In this document: piece by piece, positions 6,475 to 12,924 of the stretch
Layout: the number at the start of each line of letters is the position of its first letter
Position numbering within the stretch: position 1 is the stretch's first letter
NCBI GenBank assembly: GCA_964352775.1
Contig: CAYGTK010000121.1
Location: forward strand, 1 to 12,924
DNA from: CAYGTK01 sp964352775
Lineage (GTDB): Bacteria > Bacteroidota > Bacteroidia > Chitinophagales > CAIOSU01
Direction of reading: 5' to 3'
DNA: 12,924 bases
Notes under the pieces: generated by a model
Seen by the model: only the letters and a program-made list of their open reading frames with translations
Databases searched by the model: none
What the model was told of the DNA's origin: nothing
Program-made: the position numbers and the translations under genes

Positions 6475-6822
6475 ATGGCGATAATGATAACTGACGAATG
6501 TATCAATTGCGGCGCATGTGAGCCGGAATGTCCGAATAATGCCATATACGAAGGTGGAGTGGAATGGTCGTTTGCCGATGGTACCGAAGTAACGGGCCAA
6601 GTGACCATGATGGACGGTAGTTCTGTAGAGGTAGATAAGAAGTTCGATCCCGTATCTGATGAGATCTATTTCATTGTTACCGATAAATGCACCGAGTGCG
6701 TAGGTTTTCACGAAGAACCCCAATGCGCAGCCGTTTGTCCAGTAGATTGTTGTGTTCCCGACCCTGACTTTGAAGAGACAGAAGAGGAATTGTTAGGGAA
6801 GAAGGCGAAGCTGCACCTTTAA
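6475..6822 (+). CDS. 2[4Fe-4S] ferredoxin, Allochromatium (Alvin) type
   Basis: A 115-aa cytoplasmic electron carrier with two predicted [4Fe-4S] clusters. The first motif is C9-x2-C12-x2-C15-x3-C19-P. The second is C72-x2-C75-x8-C84-x3-C88-P, with further cysteines at 92 and 93. The eight-residue spacing between the second and third cysteines of the second motif, together with a C-terminal acidic extension (EETEEELLGKK), marks the Allochromatium vinosum type rather than the clostridial type. Residues 26-68 form a long insertion between the two motifs (GGVEWSFADGTEVTGQ onward) that clostridial ferredoxins lack. The start ATG has AAGGGA eight bases upstream and a good promoter. Its redox partner is not shown. 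The divergent acyl-CoA reductase is a candidate by position only. Confidence 0.93.
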   Translation: MAIMITDECINCGACEPECPNNAIYEGGVEWSFADGTEVTGQVTMMDGSSVEVDKKFDPVSDEIYFIVTDKCTECVGFHEEPQCAAVCPVDCCVPDPDFEETEEELLGKKAKLHL

Positions 6823-6833
6823 CATCTCTTAAC

Positions 6834-6850
6834 CCATGCTTTCTGCATGG
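6834..6850 (+). other. small hairpin in the ferredoxin-ddl intergenic region
   Basis: CCATGC at 6834-6839 and GCATGG at 6845-6850 can pair as a perfect 6-bp stem with a five-base loop, twelve bases after the ferredoxin stop. No run of T follows, so it is not a standard intrinsic terminator. The rest of 6823-6945 shows no convincing TAnnTTTG box; the best near match is TATTTTAG at 6932-6939, which is too close to the ATG to be comfortable. Confidence 0.25.
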
Positions 6851-6945
6851 CGTATACTATAATAGCCATCACTTAGCGTTTCAAGTAACATTCGGCGGAT
6901 AAAAACCGTGGAACGATTTCAAGGGAAAAAGTATTTTAGCAGGCA

Positions 6946-9630
6946 ATGAAGGTAGGAGTTCTTTTTGGCGGCCCTAGTAGAGAGCGAGAGATCAGCTTTG
7001 CTGGTGGCAGAACAGTGTATGATAACTTGGATAAAACCTTGTTTGAGGCTGTACCTATATTCATTGATAGCCACCGCAATTTCATTCTGCTCGATTGGCA
7101 GTATCTATATAAAGGAACCATCCGTGATTTCTACCCGCCAGCAAGTTCATTACCTGAAAGCCCCAACAACTTTCAAGTATACCTAGAAAGCCTAGGCGAG
7201 TTGACCAATGAGGAACGCGATGCTGTAATAGAACAAGTTGGTAGAAGGGTAGATGTAAACGAATTGGCCGAGTTGATAGACTTTGCTTTTTTAGCCTTAC
7301 ATGGTGAGTTTGGTGAAGACGGAGTGATACAAGGCCTACTCGAAGCATTTGATATTCCTTACTCTGGTTCTGGAAAGTTGCCTAGCGCCATTGGTATGAA
7401 CAAGGCCACGCAAAAGCAATTGATGCACGCAGCAGGTTGGGCCGCGCCACCTTTCGTTACCATTCAGCGCGATGAGTGGATGATGACAGAGGATACCGCT
7501 CAATATTTTGAAGCAGCAAAGTCGGTTATTGGTGATAAACTGGTAGTACGCCCTGCAAATCAGGGTTCATCTATTGGCGTAGCTATAATTGATGCCAACT
7601 TGGAAGCCTTTGAAGAAGCGGTAGACAACAGTTTCTTTCTACAATACATTTCTGCAGAAGAATGGACAGCTAAAAGCGATGAGCAAAAGCTAAGTGCCAT
7701 GCGCAGCTTAACCGATATTCGCGAAGGCATAGGTTTTCCATTAAGCATAGGTGCTGATACTATATATCACCCAGAAGACTTACTCGACTTCTTAGATGAG
7801 CATTTCGCCAACAGCGAAGAAACACTTCTACTAGAAGGTCACCTAACGGAAAGCGAAGCAGTTATCGAGGGTTTTATTGATGGAAGAGAATTCTCGTGTA
7901 TAGTAGCACGTCATCCTAATGGTGGGTCAGTAGCATTACCACCTACCGAGATCTTAAAAGGACAGGAAGTATTCGACTATAGAAGTAAATACTTAGCAGG
8001 CTTATCCCGCAAGGTTACCCCAATTGATCTTCCTAATGAGCAGATAGAACATATCCGCCACGAATGTGAGCGTTTGTTCGACTTGTTTGGCTTCCATACT
8101 TATGCTCGTATTGATGGCTTTATTCAGCAAGATGGAACGGTTTATTTGAACGATCCGAATACTACTTCGGGCATGTTGCCTTCATCATTCTTCTTCCATC
8201 AAGCTGCTGAGATAGGTTTGAACCCGAGTCAGTTCCTTACTTATTTAATAAGAACATCGCTAGAAGAGCGTATGGACGAAAGCGTCCGCATTCACCCTAA
8301 ATGGGAAGAGCTTGCTGATGAACTAGATGATGCCTTAGAAGAACAAAAGGAAGAAGACAATACCAAAAAGAAGATAGCCGTATTGCTAGGTGGCTATTCA
8401 TCAGAAAGACATATTTCCGTAGAAAGCGGACGAAATATATTCGAGAAGCTAGCCTCTAGCGGCAAGTACGAGCCAATTCCTATTTTTCTTACGGGAAATA
8501 GCGAAGAGTATCGCTTGTTCCAATTGCCTATCAATATTCTATTGAAGGATAATGCCGATGATATTCGCGACAAGGTGTTCAATTATAAGAAGCACCCGAT
8601 TGTAGAGCAGATAAAAGAACAATGCGCGGAGATAACTGATAAGTACTGCCCTAAGGGAACCATATTTGAACCCAAAGAAATTCACTTTGAAGATCTGGTT
8701 GGTAAAGTTGATGCTGTGTTCATAGCCCTGCATGGTCGCCCAGGCGAGGATGGTGCTGTTCAGCAAGAATTGGAAAAGCTGGGTATTCCATACAATGGAA
8801 GTACACCCGAAAGCTCGCAGATAACCATTAACAAGTACAATACCAATCAGCTACTCAAACAACATGGCTTGTTAGTGGCCGATCAAGGTTTGTTTAACAA
8901 AGCAGACTGGGATAAGGATAGCCAAAGTATGCTCGATAGCATAGAGCAGCAGTTCAACTACCCCATTATAGCTAAGCCTGTTGATGATGGTTGTAGCTCT
9001 GCTGTAAAGAAGATAACGGAGCGATCGGAACTAGAAGCATTTCTGCAAATGATATTCCGCCCAAGCGAGGATTTTGTGGATAGTGCAGCTACCATTCTAG
9101 ATCTTAAACCGAAAGAAGAATTTCCCCAAAAGCCCGAAGTACTCATTGAGAGCTTTATAGATAGGGAAGGGGCGAAGTACTTTTTAGAGATAACTGGTGG
9201 TATGCTAACCCATACACAAGGCAATGGCGAGCGCGCCTACGAGGTGTTCGAACCATCAGAGGCATTGGCAAGTGGCAAAGTGCTTTCGCTGGAAGAGAAA
9301 TTTTTGGCAGGTGAGGGGCAGAACATAACCCCAGCGCGTTTTGGAACATCACCTGAAGAGTATACCGCTATTTCAGAACAAGTAAAGGCCGACTTGAAAA
9401 AGACAGCTGAAATATTGAATGTAGAAGGATACTGCCGAATAGATGCCTTCGTTAGAGTGAGTGAAGATTTAAAAGTGGAGACCGTGATAATTGAGGTGAA
9501 CTCTCTACCAGGTATGACTCCCGCTACTTGCATTTTTCATCAGGCGGCTATTAACAGTTACAAGCCTTTCGAATTTATTGACAATATATTAGCTTACGCT
9601 TTCAGAGACCGACATGAAGCAACTGCTTAA
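6946..9630 (+). CDS. ddl: tandem D-alanine--D-alanine ligase-like protein (two fused ATP-grasp modules)
   Basis: D-Ala-D-Ala ligase makes the dipeptide that ends peptidoglycan stem peptides. This 894-aa protein is far longer than the usual 300-370 aa because it holds two complete Ddl-like modules, about 1-443 and 475-890, joined by an acidic and lysine-rich linker (444-474). The N-module has GGPSREREIS (Glu13), ALHGEFGEDG, NQGSSIG (Ser208), DYRSKY (Tyr349), ARID (Arg388) and DPNTTSGM (Asp403, Asn405). Arg202 sits where the ATP-contacting lysine is expected. The C-module has GGYSSERHIS (Glu487), ALHGRPGEDG, AKPVDDGCSSA (Lys677, Cys683), EEKF (Phe786), CRID (Arg831) and EVNSLPGMT (Glu850, Asn852). 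Thus the N-module keeps the serine/tyrosine triad but varies in its ATP/Mg residues, and the C-module does the opposite. The N-module also contains extra segments near 45-108 and 230-300. The PASTA gene overlaps its last 17 bases. Whether one or both modules are active is unknown. Confidence 0.9.
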   Translation: MKVGVLFGGPSREREISFAGGRTVYDNLDKTLFEAVPIFIDSHRNFILLDWQYLYKGTIRDFYPPASSLPESPNNFQVYLESLGELTNEERDAVIEQVGRRVDVNELAELIDFAFLALHGEFGEDGVIQGLLEAFDIPYSGSGKLPSAIGMNKATQKQLMHAAGWAAPPFVTIQRDEWMMTEDTAQYFEAAKSVIGDKLVVRPANQGSSIGVAIIDANLEAFEEAVDNSFFLQYISAEEWTAKSDEQKLSAMRSLTDIREGIGFPLSIGADTIYHPEDLLDFLDEHFANSEETLLLEGHLTESEAVIEGFIDGREFSCIVARHPNGGSVALPPTEILKGQEVFDYRSKYLAGLSRKVTPIDLPNEQIEHIRHECERLFDLFGFHTYARIDGFIQQDGTVYLNDPNTTSGMLPSSFFFHQAAEIGLNPSQFLTYLIRTSLEERMDESVRIHPKWEELADELDDALEEQKEEDNTKKKIAVLLGGYSSERHISVESGRNIFEKLASSGKYEPIPIFLTGNSEEYRLFQLPINILLKDNADDIRDKVFNYKKHPIVEQIKEQCAEITDKYCPKGTIFEPKEIHFEDLVGKVDAVFIALHGRPGEDGAVQQELEKLGIPYNGSTPESSQITINKYNTNQLLKQHGLLVADQGLFNKADWDKDSQSMLDSIEQQFNYPIIAKPVDDGCSSAVKKITERSELEAFLQMIFRPSEDFVDSAATILDLKPKEEFPQKPEVLIESFIDREGAKYFLEITGGMLTHTQGNGERAYEVFEPSEALASGKVLSLEEKFLAGEGQNITPARFGTSPEEYTAISEQVKADLKKTAEILNVEGYCRIDAFVRVSEDLKVETVIIEVNSLPGMTPATCIFHQAAINSYKPFEFIDNILAYAFRDRHEATA

Positions 9631-10474
9631 CTTATTAAAAACCAAGTTCTTCTGGATCAATATCCTAGCGGGTATCTTGGTGGTAGCTATTACCATTTGG
9701 GCTACTTTCTACTGGATGGATGTATATACACGCCATGGCGAAAGTGTTACCGTGCCCGATGTAGTCAATTTCCCATTAGATGGAGCCGTAGGTAAACTGG
9801 AAGATCTAAAATTGGAATACGCTATACGCGATTCTAGTTATAGATCTGATATAGCTCCTGGGTTTGTATTAGAACAAGATCCTGAAGCTAACTCACTGGT
9901 TAAAGAGAAACGTAAGATATACCTAACGGTGAATGTAATGAAGGCTCCACAGATAGCTGTACCAGATGTTCGTGGCGATTCGCTTTCGGTAGATCAGATA
10001 AGCTCTCGCCTCCGTCAGAAGCAATTTACTGTGGGCGAGTTAGACTATGTTTCTTACCCTTATAGAAATATTGTGCTGCATTTAACGTTGAAGGGAGAGA
10101 AGCTTGAACCCCTGCAGAAGGTTAAAAAGGGAGAGGTGATAGGTATAGTAGTAGGAAATGGTGAGGGTGCCTCGGATGTTATTACTCCTAATACTGTAGG
10201 ATTGACCTTGACAGAGGCAGAGTTTTTAGTGCGTTCGAATTATTTGAACGTGGGAACATTATATTTTGATAAAACAGTGGAAGATTCGGCTGCAGCAGTA
10301 GTTTACAGGCAATCGCCTAGGGTAGATAGTGATTATCAGCTCTCTATGGGAGAGGGGATAGACCTATACTTGACCCAAGAACTACCTGACAGTCTAATTT
10401 CTGAACCAATGGATTCATTGATGAATTCTATTGATGCGGACTCTTTAAATACGCCTAGTGAAGTTGATCAATAA
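9614..10474 (+). CDS. membrane-anchored protein with three PASTA domains
   Basis: The 286-aa product begins with a short cytoplasmic segment and one membrane helix (about 12-34, FFWINILAGILVVAITIWAT). Three PASTA repeats follow outside the membrane: about 44-107 (SVTVPDVVNFPLDGAVGKL), 113-181 (IAVPDVRGDSLSVDQI) and 189-254 (VITPNTVGLTLTEAEFLV). It ends in a serine/aspartate-rich tail. PASTA domains bind peptidoglycan or muropeptides in Gram-positive kinases and PBPs; here there is no kinase or transpeptidase domain. Its ATG lies inside the end of the ddl gene with a 17-base overlap, so it is translationally coupled to ddl. Linkage of ddl to a PASTA-only protein recurs in Bacteroidota, as I recall. 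A periplasmic cell-wall-sensing or scaffold role is inferred. The serine/aspartate tail may be flexible. Confidence 0.88.
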   Translation: MKQLLNLLKTKFFWINILAGILVVAITIWATFYWMDVYTRHGESVTVPDVVNFPLDGAVGKLEDLKLEYAIRDSSYRSDIAPGFVLEQDPEANSLVKEKRKIYLTVNVMKAPQIAVPDVRGDSLSVDQISSRLRQKQFTVGELDYVSYPYRNIVLHLTLKGEKLEPLQKVKKGEVIGIVVGNGEGASDVITPNTVGLTLTEAEFLVRSNYLNVGTLYFDKTVEDSAAAVVYRQSPRVDSDYQLSMGEGIDLYLTQELPDSLISEPMDSLMNSIDADSLNTPSEVDQ

Positions 10475-12347
10475 TATTTTCGGTGTAGTACTACTCTGCA
10501 TAGTTTGCGGATGTCCTACCTTGTTAAAAGCCCAAGTTACAGGTGAGCAAGTTGTGCCTTTAGGGGTGAATGCGGCGCTACAAAACAGCAGTCAAAGCAA
10601 CAATTCTTTCAAAAGAGCACAGCGGGCCGATACTAGTGCGATAAGTTTGCCTTTTGTTGACGATTTCTCTTACAAGAGTATTTTTCCTAGTGCAGATCTT
10701 TGGTTAGATAGCCAAGCTGTGGTGGGTAACAACTTTCAGATAAATCATACCAGCTATGGCGCAGCAACTTTAGATGGACTACGCCAAGACGGATTACCCT
10801 ACAACTACAAAGGTATAAACGAGAATTTTGGTGGTGCCGACACCCTGACTTCGCGTCGTATTAACCTTCAGAATAAAACTGAGGCAGATTCCATCTTTTT
10901 GAGTTTTTTCTACCAGTTGCAAGGTTTAGGAGATTATCCGAATGAACAGGACACCTTATTCTTAGAGTTTAAACGTACCAATGTGTGGACCACTGTTTGG
11001 TCTTCCGCAGGTTCTGATATGGCCATTGTAGATCCTATTTACCGTTACTTTAATTTCTTTATTCAAGAACCAGTTTACTTAGATAGCTTATTCCAATTCC
11101 GTTTTCGTAACCTAGCCAGCATAACGGGTAATAACGATCACTGGCATTTGAATTATGTTTTTTTAGATGAGGACAGAGGTTTTAATACAGAGGCATCGCG
11201 TGATCTAGCTATTAAAGACCCCGCAACTAACTTTTTAAGTGATTATACCAGTATGCCTTGGCGACAATTTGCAGCCAACCGAGCAGGTGAATTAGCCGAT
11301 AGCTTTGACTTGTCGTTCCGCAACAATGGTACATTCCCTTTAGATATGGGTTTTGGCTACACATTTGAAGATGATATTGCTGGTACTACCTTCGATCAGT
11401 CGCAGGCAGGGCTAACCGTTCCTGGGTTTCAAGGTAATGGCGATGATATTCGTACATTCTCTGCCGAGGCTATGTTAACCTATACTCCAGCAGCTACTGA
11501 TAGTGCAGTCATTTGCTTGAATACTCGTATTAATTTTGAGCCGGGTAACATCACTGCACAAAACGATACGGTTTGTAATTGTACAGAATTCTATAATTAC
11601 TTGGCCTACGATGATGGCACACCTGAAAAAGGATATGGGCTTCAAGGGCCTGGTATAAAGCAATTTGCCTATCGATTTGACCTGAACGAGCCCGATACCC
11701 TGAGAGGTATCTATATACACTTTACTAGTATAGATAGTGATGTAGAGGGTATGCTGTTAGATATAGTAGCTTGGAGAAGTATTGATGCGGGTAATACTGG
11801 TGTAGAAGATGATACATTGGCTTTTCTTCCTCAGCAAGAGATCTACTTCCGTCAAGATGGTCGCTATGGGTTCTCTCTTTATGAATTTGAAACACCCATA
11901 CCAGTAAGTGATAGCTTTTATGTTGGATTTGTACAGACCGACCAACGCAATACACAGGTAGGGTTGGATGTAAGCAAGGCAAACAATGATAAGATGTTCG
12001 TTTTTGCCAATCAGGTATGGAGTCAGTCGAGTGTAGAAGCTACCCCAATGATACGAGCGGTTCTTGGGCCAACTGATATTGATCTACCAGCCTCTATTGT
12101 TGAATATGGGGCTACGGAAGAACAAACACTACTGGTATATCCTAATCCCGTTCGTAGCGAGTTGAGTATTGGTAACGGAGTACAAGACCAAGTATACGTA
12201 TTCGACCTGAACGGCCAAGTTGTAGCGGCAGAAATGGATACAGAAACCATTGATGTATCGAACCTACAACAAGGTATGTATATTATCAAAGCGGTTTCAG
12301 CCGATGGATTGAACGTTTCTACTGGTCGGTTCGTTAAGGTAGAATGA
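10458..12347 (+). CDS. secreted protein with T9SS type A sorting domain
   Basis: The 629-aa product starts with a signal peptide (MKLINNIFGVVLLCIVCGCP, probable cleavage near Ala25-Gln26) and ends with a typical T9SS type A sorting domain at about 554-629. Signs of that domain are LLVYPNPVRSELSI, VYVFDLNGQVV, IDVSNLQQGMYIIKA and the closing GRFVKVE. It is therefore expected to cross the outer membrane through the type IX system and be released or anchored at the surface. The middle is beta-rich: a jelly-roll or MAM-like stretch around 60-230 (LPFVDDFSYKSIFP, then repeated strand pairs) and a second domain near 380-540. No catalytic motif is recognised. The start is GTG at 10458, inside the PASTA gene with a 17-base overlap. 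It is chosen because it places the signal peptide at the very N-terminus. Confidence 0.85.
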   Translation: MKLINNIFGVVLLCIVCGCPTLLKAQVTGEQVVPLGVNAALQNSSQSNNSFKRAQRADTSAISLPFVDDFSYKSIFPSADLWLDSQAVVGNNFQINHTSYGAATLDGLRQDGLPYNYKGINENFGGADTLTSRRINLQNKTEADSIFLSFFYQLQGLGDYPNEQDTLFLEFKRTNVWTTVWSSAGSDMAIVDPIYRYFNFFIQEPVYLDSLFQFRFRNLASITGNNDHWHLNYVFLDEDRGFNTEASRDLAIKDPATNFLSDYTSMPWRQFAANRAGELADSFDLSFRNNGTFPLDMGFGYTFEDDIAGTTFDQSQAGLTVPGFQGNGDDIRTFSAEAMLTYTPAATDSAVICLNTRINFEPGNITAQNDTVCNCTEFYNYLAYDDGTPEKGYGLQGPGIKQFAYRFDLNEPDTLRGIYIHFTSIDSDVEGMLLDIVAWRSIDAGNTGVEDDTLAFLPQQEIYFRQDGRYGFSLYEFETPIPVSDSFYVGFVQTDQRNTQVGLDVSKANNDKMFVFANQVWSQSSVEATPMIRAVLGPTDIDLPASIVEYGATEEQTLLVYPNPVRSELSIGNGVQDQVYVFDLNGQVVAAEMDTETIDVSNLQQGMYIIKAVSADGLNVSTGRFVKVE

Positions 12348-12754
12348 TGAAAGGCAATGAACATGCGCTACTGTTGTTCGACGGGGTTTGTAACCTCTGC
12401 AACACCTCTGTGCAGTTCATCATCAAGCGTGATAAGCACGACTACTTTCGCTTTGCTCCACTAAGCTCCAAACAAGGGCAGGCCATTATCAAGCAGCATC
12501 CCCATTTAGAAAATGTAGATAGTTTGATATTGGTAGAAGATGGTCAAGTTTACACTAGATCTACAGCGGCCCTACGTGTAGCTAAACGTTTGAAAGGTCT
12601 TTGGCCAGTATTCGGCATTAATCTCCTTTTACCAGAATTTATACGGAATTCTGTTTACGATATGGTTGCCGCCAACCGCTATAAAATGTTCGGAAAGCAA
12701 GATAGCTGTATGATACCCACGCCAGAGTTGAGGGATAAATTCATAACCAACTAA
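12344..12754 (+). CDS. DCC family (DUF393) thiol-disulfide oxidoreductase-like protein
   Basis: The 136-aa product matches the DCC family, named after its DxxCxxC motif. Here this is FDGVCNLCN, with Asp13, Cys16 and Cys19 close to the N-terminus. Further family features follow: a FRFAPLSSKQG stretch (about 36-46), DSLILVEDGQVYTRSTAALRVAKRL (about 65-89), a hydrophobic GLWPVFGINLLLPEFIRNSVYDMVA, and the closing NRYKMFGKQDSC. DCC proteins are predicted thioredoxin-like redox proteins, but their substrates are mostly unknown. The ATG overlaps the stop of the T9SS gene (ATGA, four bases), a mark of translational coupling. The next ATG at 12347 would shorten the protein by one residue only. There is no signal peptide, so it is likely cytoplasmic. 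It is unlikely to mature the secreted protein directly. Confidence 0.88.
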   Translation: MMKGNEHALLLFDGVCNLCNTSVQFIIKRDKHDYFRFAPLSSKQGQAIIKQHPHLENVDSLILVEDGQVYTRSTAALRVAKRLKGLWPVFGINLLLPEFIRNSVYDMVAANRYKMFGKQDSCMIPTPELRDKFITN

Positions 12755-12785
12755 GCAAGCCGCGCCTAGGTGTTATCTTTACAAC

Positions 12786-12924
12786 ATGCAAGGGTGGCGA
12801 AAATGGATATTGGGAATTGGCTTGCTGGGCCTACTGCTCGCATTAAGCTATTGCGATAGAAGCAGTAGTTCATCCATTTCCGTTGCTGAAACTTCTCCCT
12901 ACCTCAATTTGAACGATAGTGTGC
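12786..12924 (+). CDS. N-terminus of an exported protein, possibly a cytochrome c family lipoprotein (partial)
   Basis: An ATG at 12786 opens a frame that runs to the end of the window (46 codons visible). It starts MQGWRKWILGIGLLGLLLAL, a signal peptide, and continues SYCDRSSSSSISVAETS then PYLNLNDSV. The Leu-Ser-Tyr-Cys sequence could be a loose lipobox, with a tyrosine just before the cysteine where a small residue is usual. The YLNLNDSV segment resembles the lead-in to the first haem site in Bacteroidota multihaem cytochrome c family proteins, where YVGxxxCxxCH would come next. That part is not in the window, so the assignment is tentative. TATCTTTA at 12774-12781 is one mismatch from a -7 element but would leave almost no leader. 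Confidence 0.6.
   Translation, partial: MQGWRKWILGIGLLGLLLALSYCDRSSSSSISVAETSPYLNLNDSV

Noticed and set aside
6834..6850. Intrinsic terminator after the ferredoxin gene
   Set aside because: The stem is only six pairs and no T run follows on the plus strand. It is kept only as a hairpin of unknown role.
6858..6863. TATAAT as a sigma70-type -10 box for ddl
   Set aside because: Bacteroidota primary sigma factor uses TAnnTTTG. There is no matching upstream element, and a single hexamer in AT-rich intergenic DNA is weak evidence.
9237..9533. 98-aa minus-strand open frame inside the ddl C-module
   Set aside because: It lies wholly within strongly conserved Ddl coding sequence on the other strand, has biased low-complexity composition and no start context.
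10497..10514. Lipoprotein signal (cysteines in LLCIVCGC) in the T9SS protein
   Set aside because: No proper lipobox fits. The sequence reads better as a normal signal peptide with cleavage at Ala-Gln, and T9SS type A cargo are usually not lipoproteins.

Overview
The window looks like chromosomal DNA from a Bacteroidota bacterium, probably order Flavobacteriales. The evidence is a type IX secretion (T9SS) type A sorting tail, promoter elements of the Bacteroidota type (TAnnTTTG at -7, in one case with an upstream TTTG), weak Shine-Dalgarno sites, TTG/GTG starts, and Bacteroidota-style versions of GlmM, a LuxC-like acyl-CoA reductase and a two-cluster ferredoxin. Finer placement is not possible from sequence alone. 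No rRNA, tRNA, CRISPR, insertion sequence or phage gene was seen.

Layout. Positions 1-54 hold the 3' end of an unidentified plus-strand gene, whose stop overlaps the stop of a minus-strand SAM methyltransferase (51-785). A short divergent promoter region separates the methyltransferase from glmM (863-2257), which is followed after one base by a cysteine desulfurase (2259-3386) and then a small exported hypothetical protein (3456-3824). Next, on the minus strand and read from right to left, comes a run of four closely spaced genes: acyl-CoA reductase (6395-5382), a SUKH/SMI1-like protein (5380-4895), a 77-aa two-helix membrane protein (4759-4526) and a 225-aa DUF2007-like membrane protein (4504-3827). 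The last three form an AT-rich block, about 34-38% GC by hand count against about 46% in the neighbouring reductase. The SUKH gene carries an in-frame TAG, after which a plausible 38-codon C-terminus continues in the same frame.

To the right, a second divergent promoter region serves the reductase and a 2[4Fe-4S] ferredoxin (6475-6822). Then follows a tightly overlapped plus-strand set: an 894-aa protein made of two complete D-Ala-D-Ala ligase-like ATP-grasp modules (6946-9630), a membrane-anchored three-PASTA protein (9614-10474), a T9SS-secreted protein (10458-12347), and a DCC/DUF393 thiol oxidoreductase-like protein (12344-12754). The start of a further exported protein, possibly cytochrome c related, runs off the end (12786-12924).

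Functions group around cell-envelope building (GlmM for UDP-GlcNAc, tandem Ddl and PASTA for peptidoglycan), sulfur and Fe-S supply (desulfurase, ferredoxin) and surface export. The two observations most worth a second look are the tandem Ddl, whose halves carry different, complementary active-site substitutions, and the amber-interrupted SUKH gene in the low-GC block.
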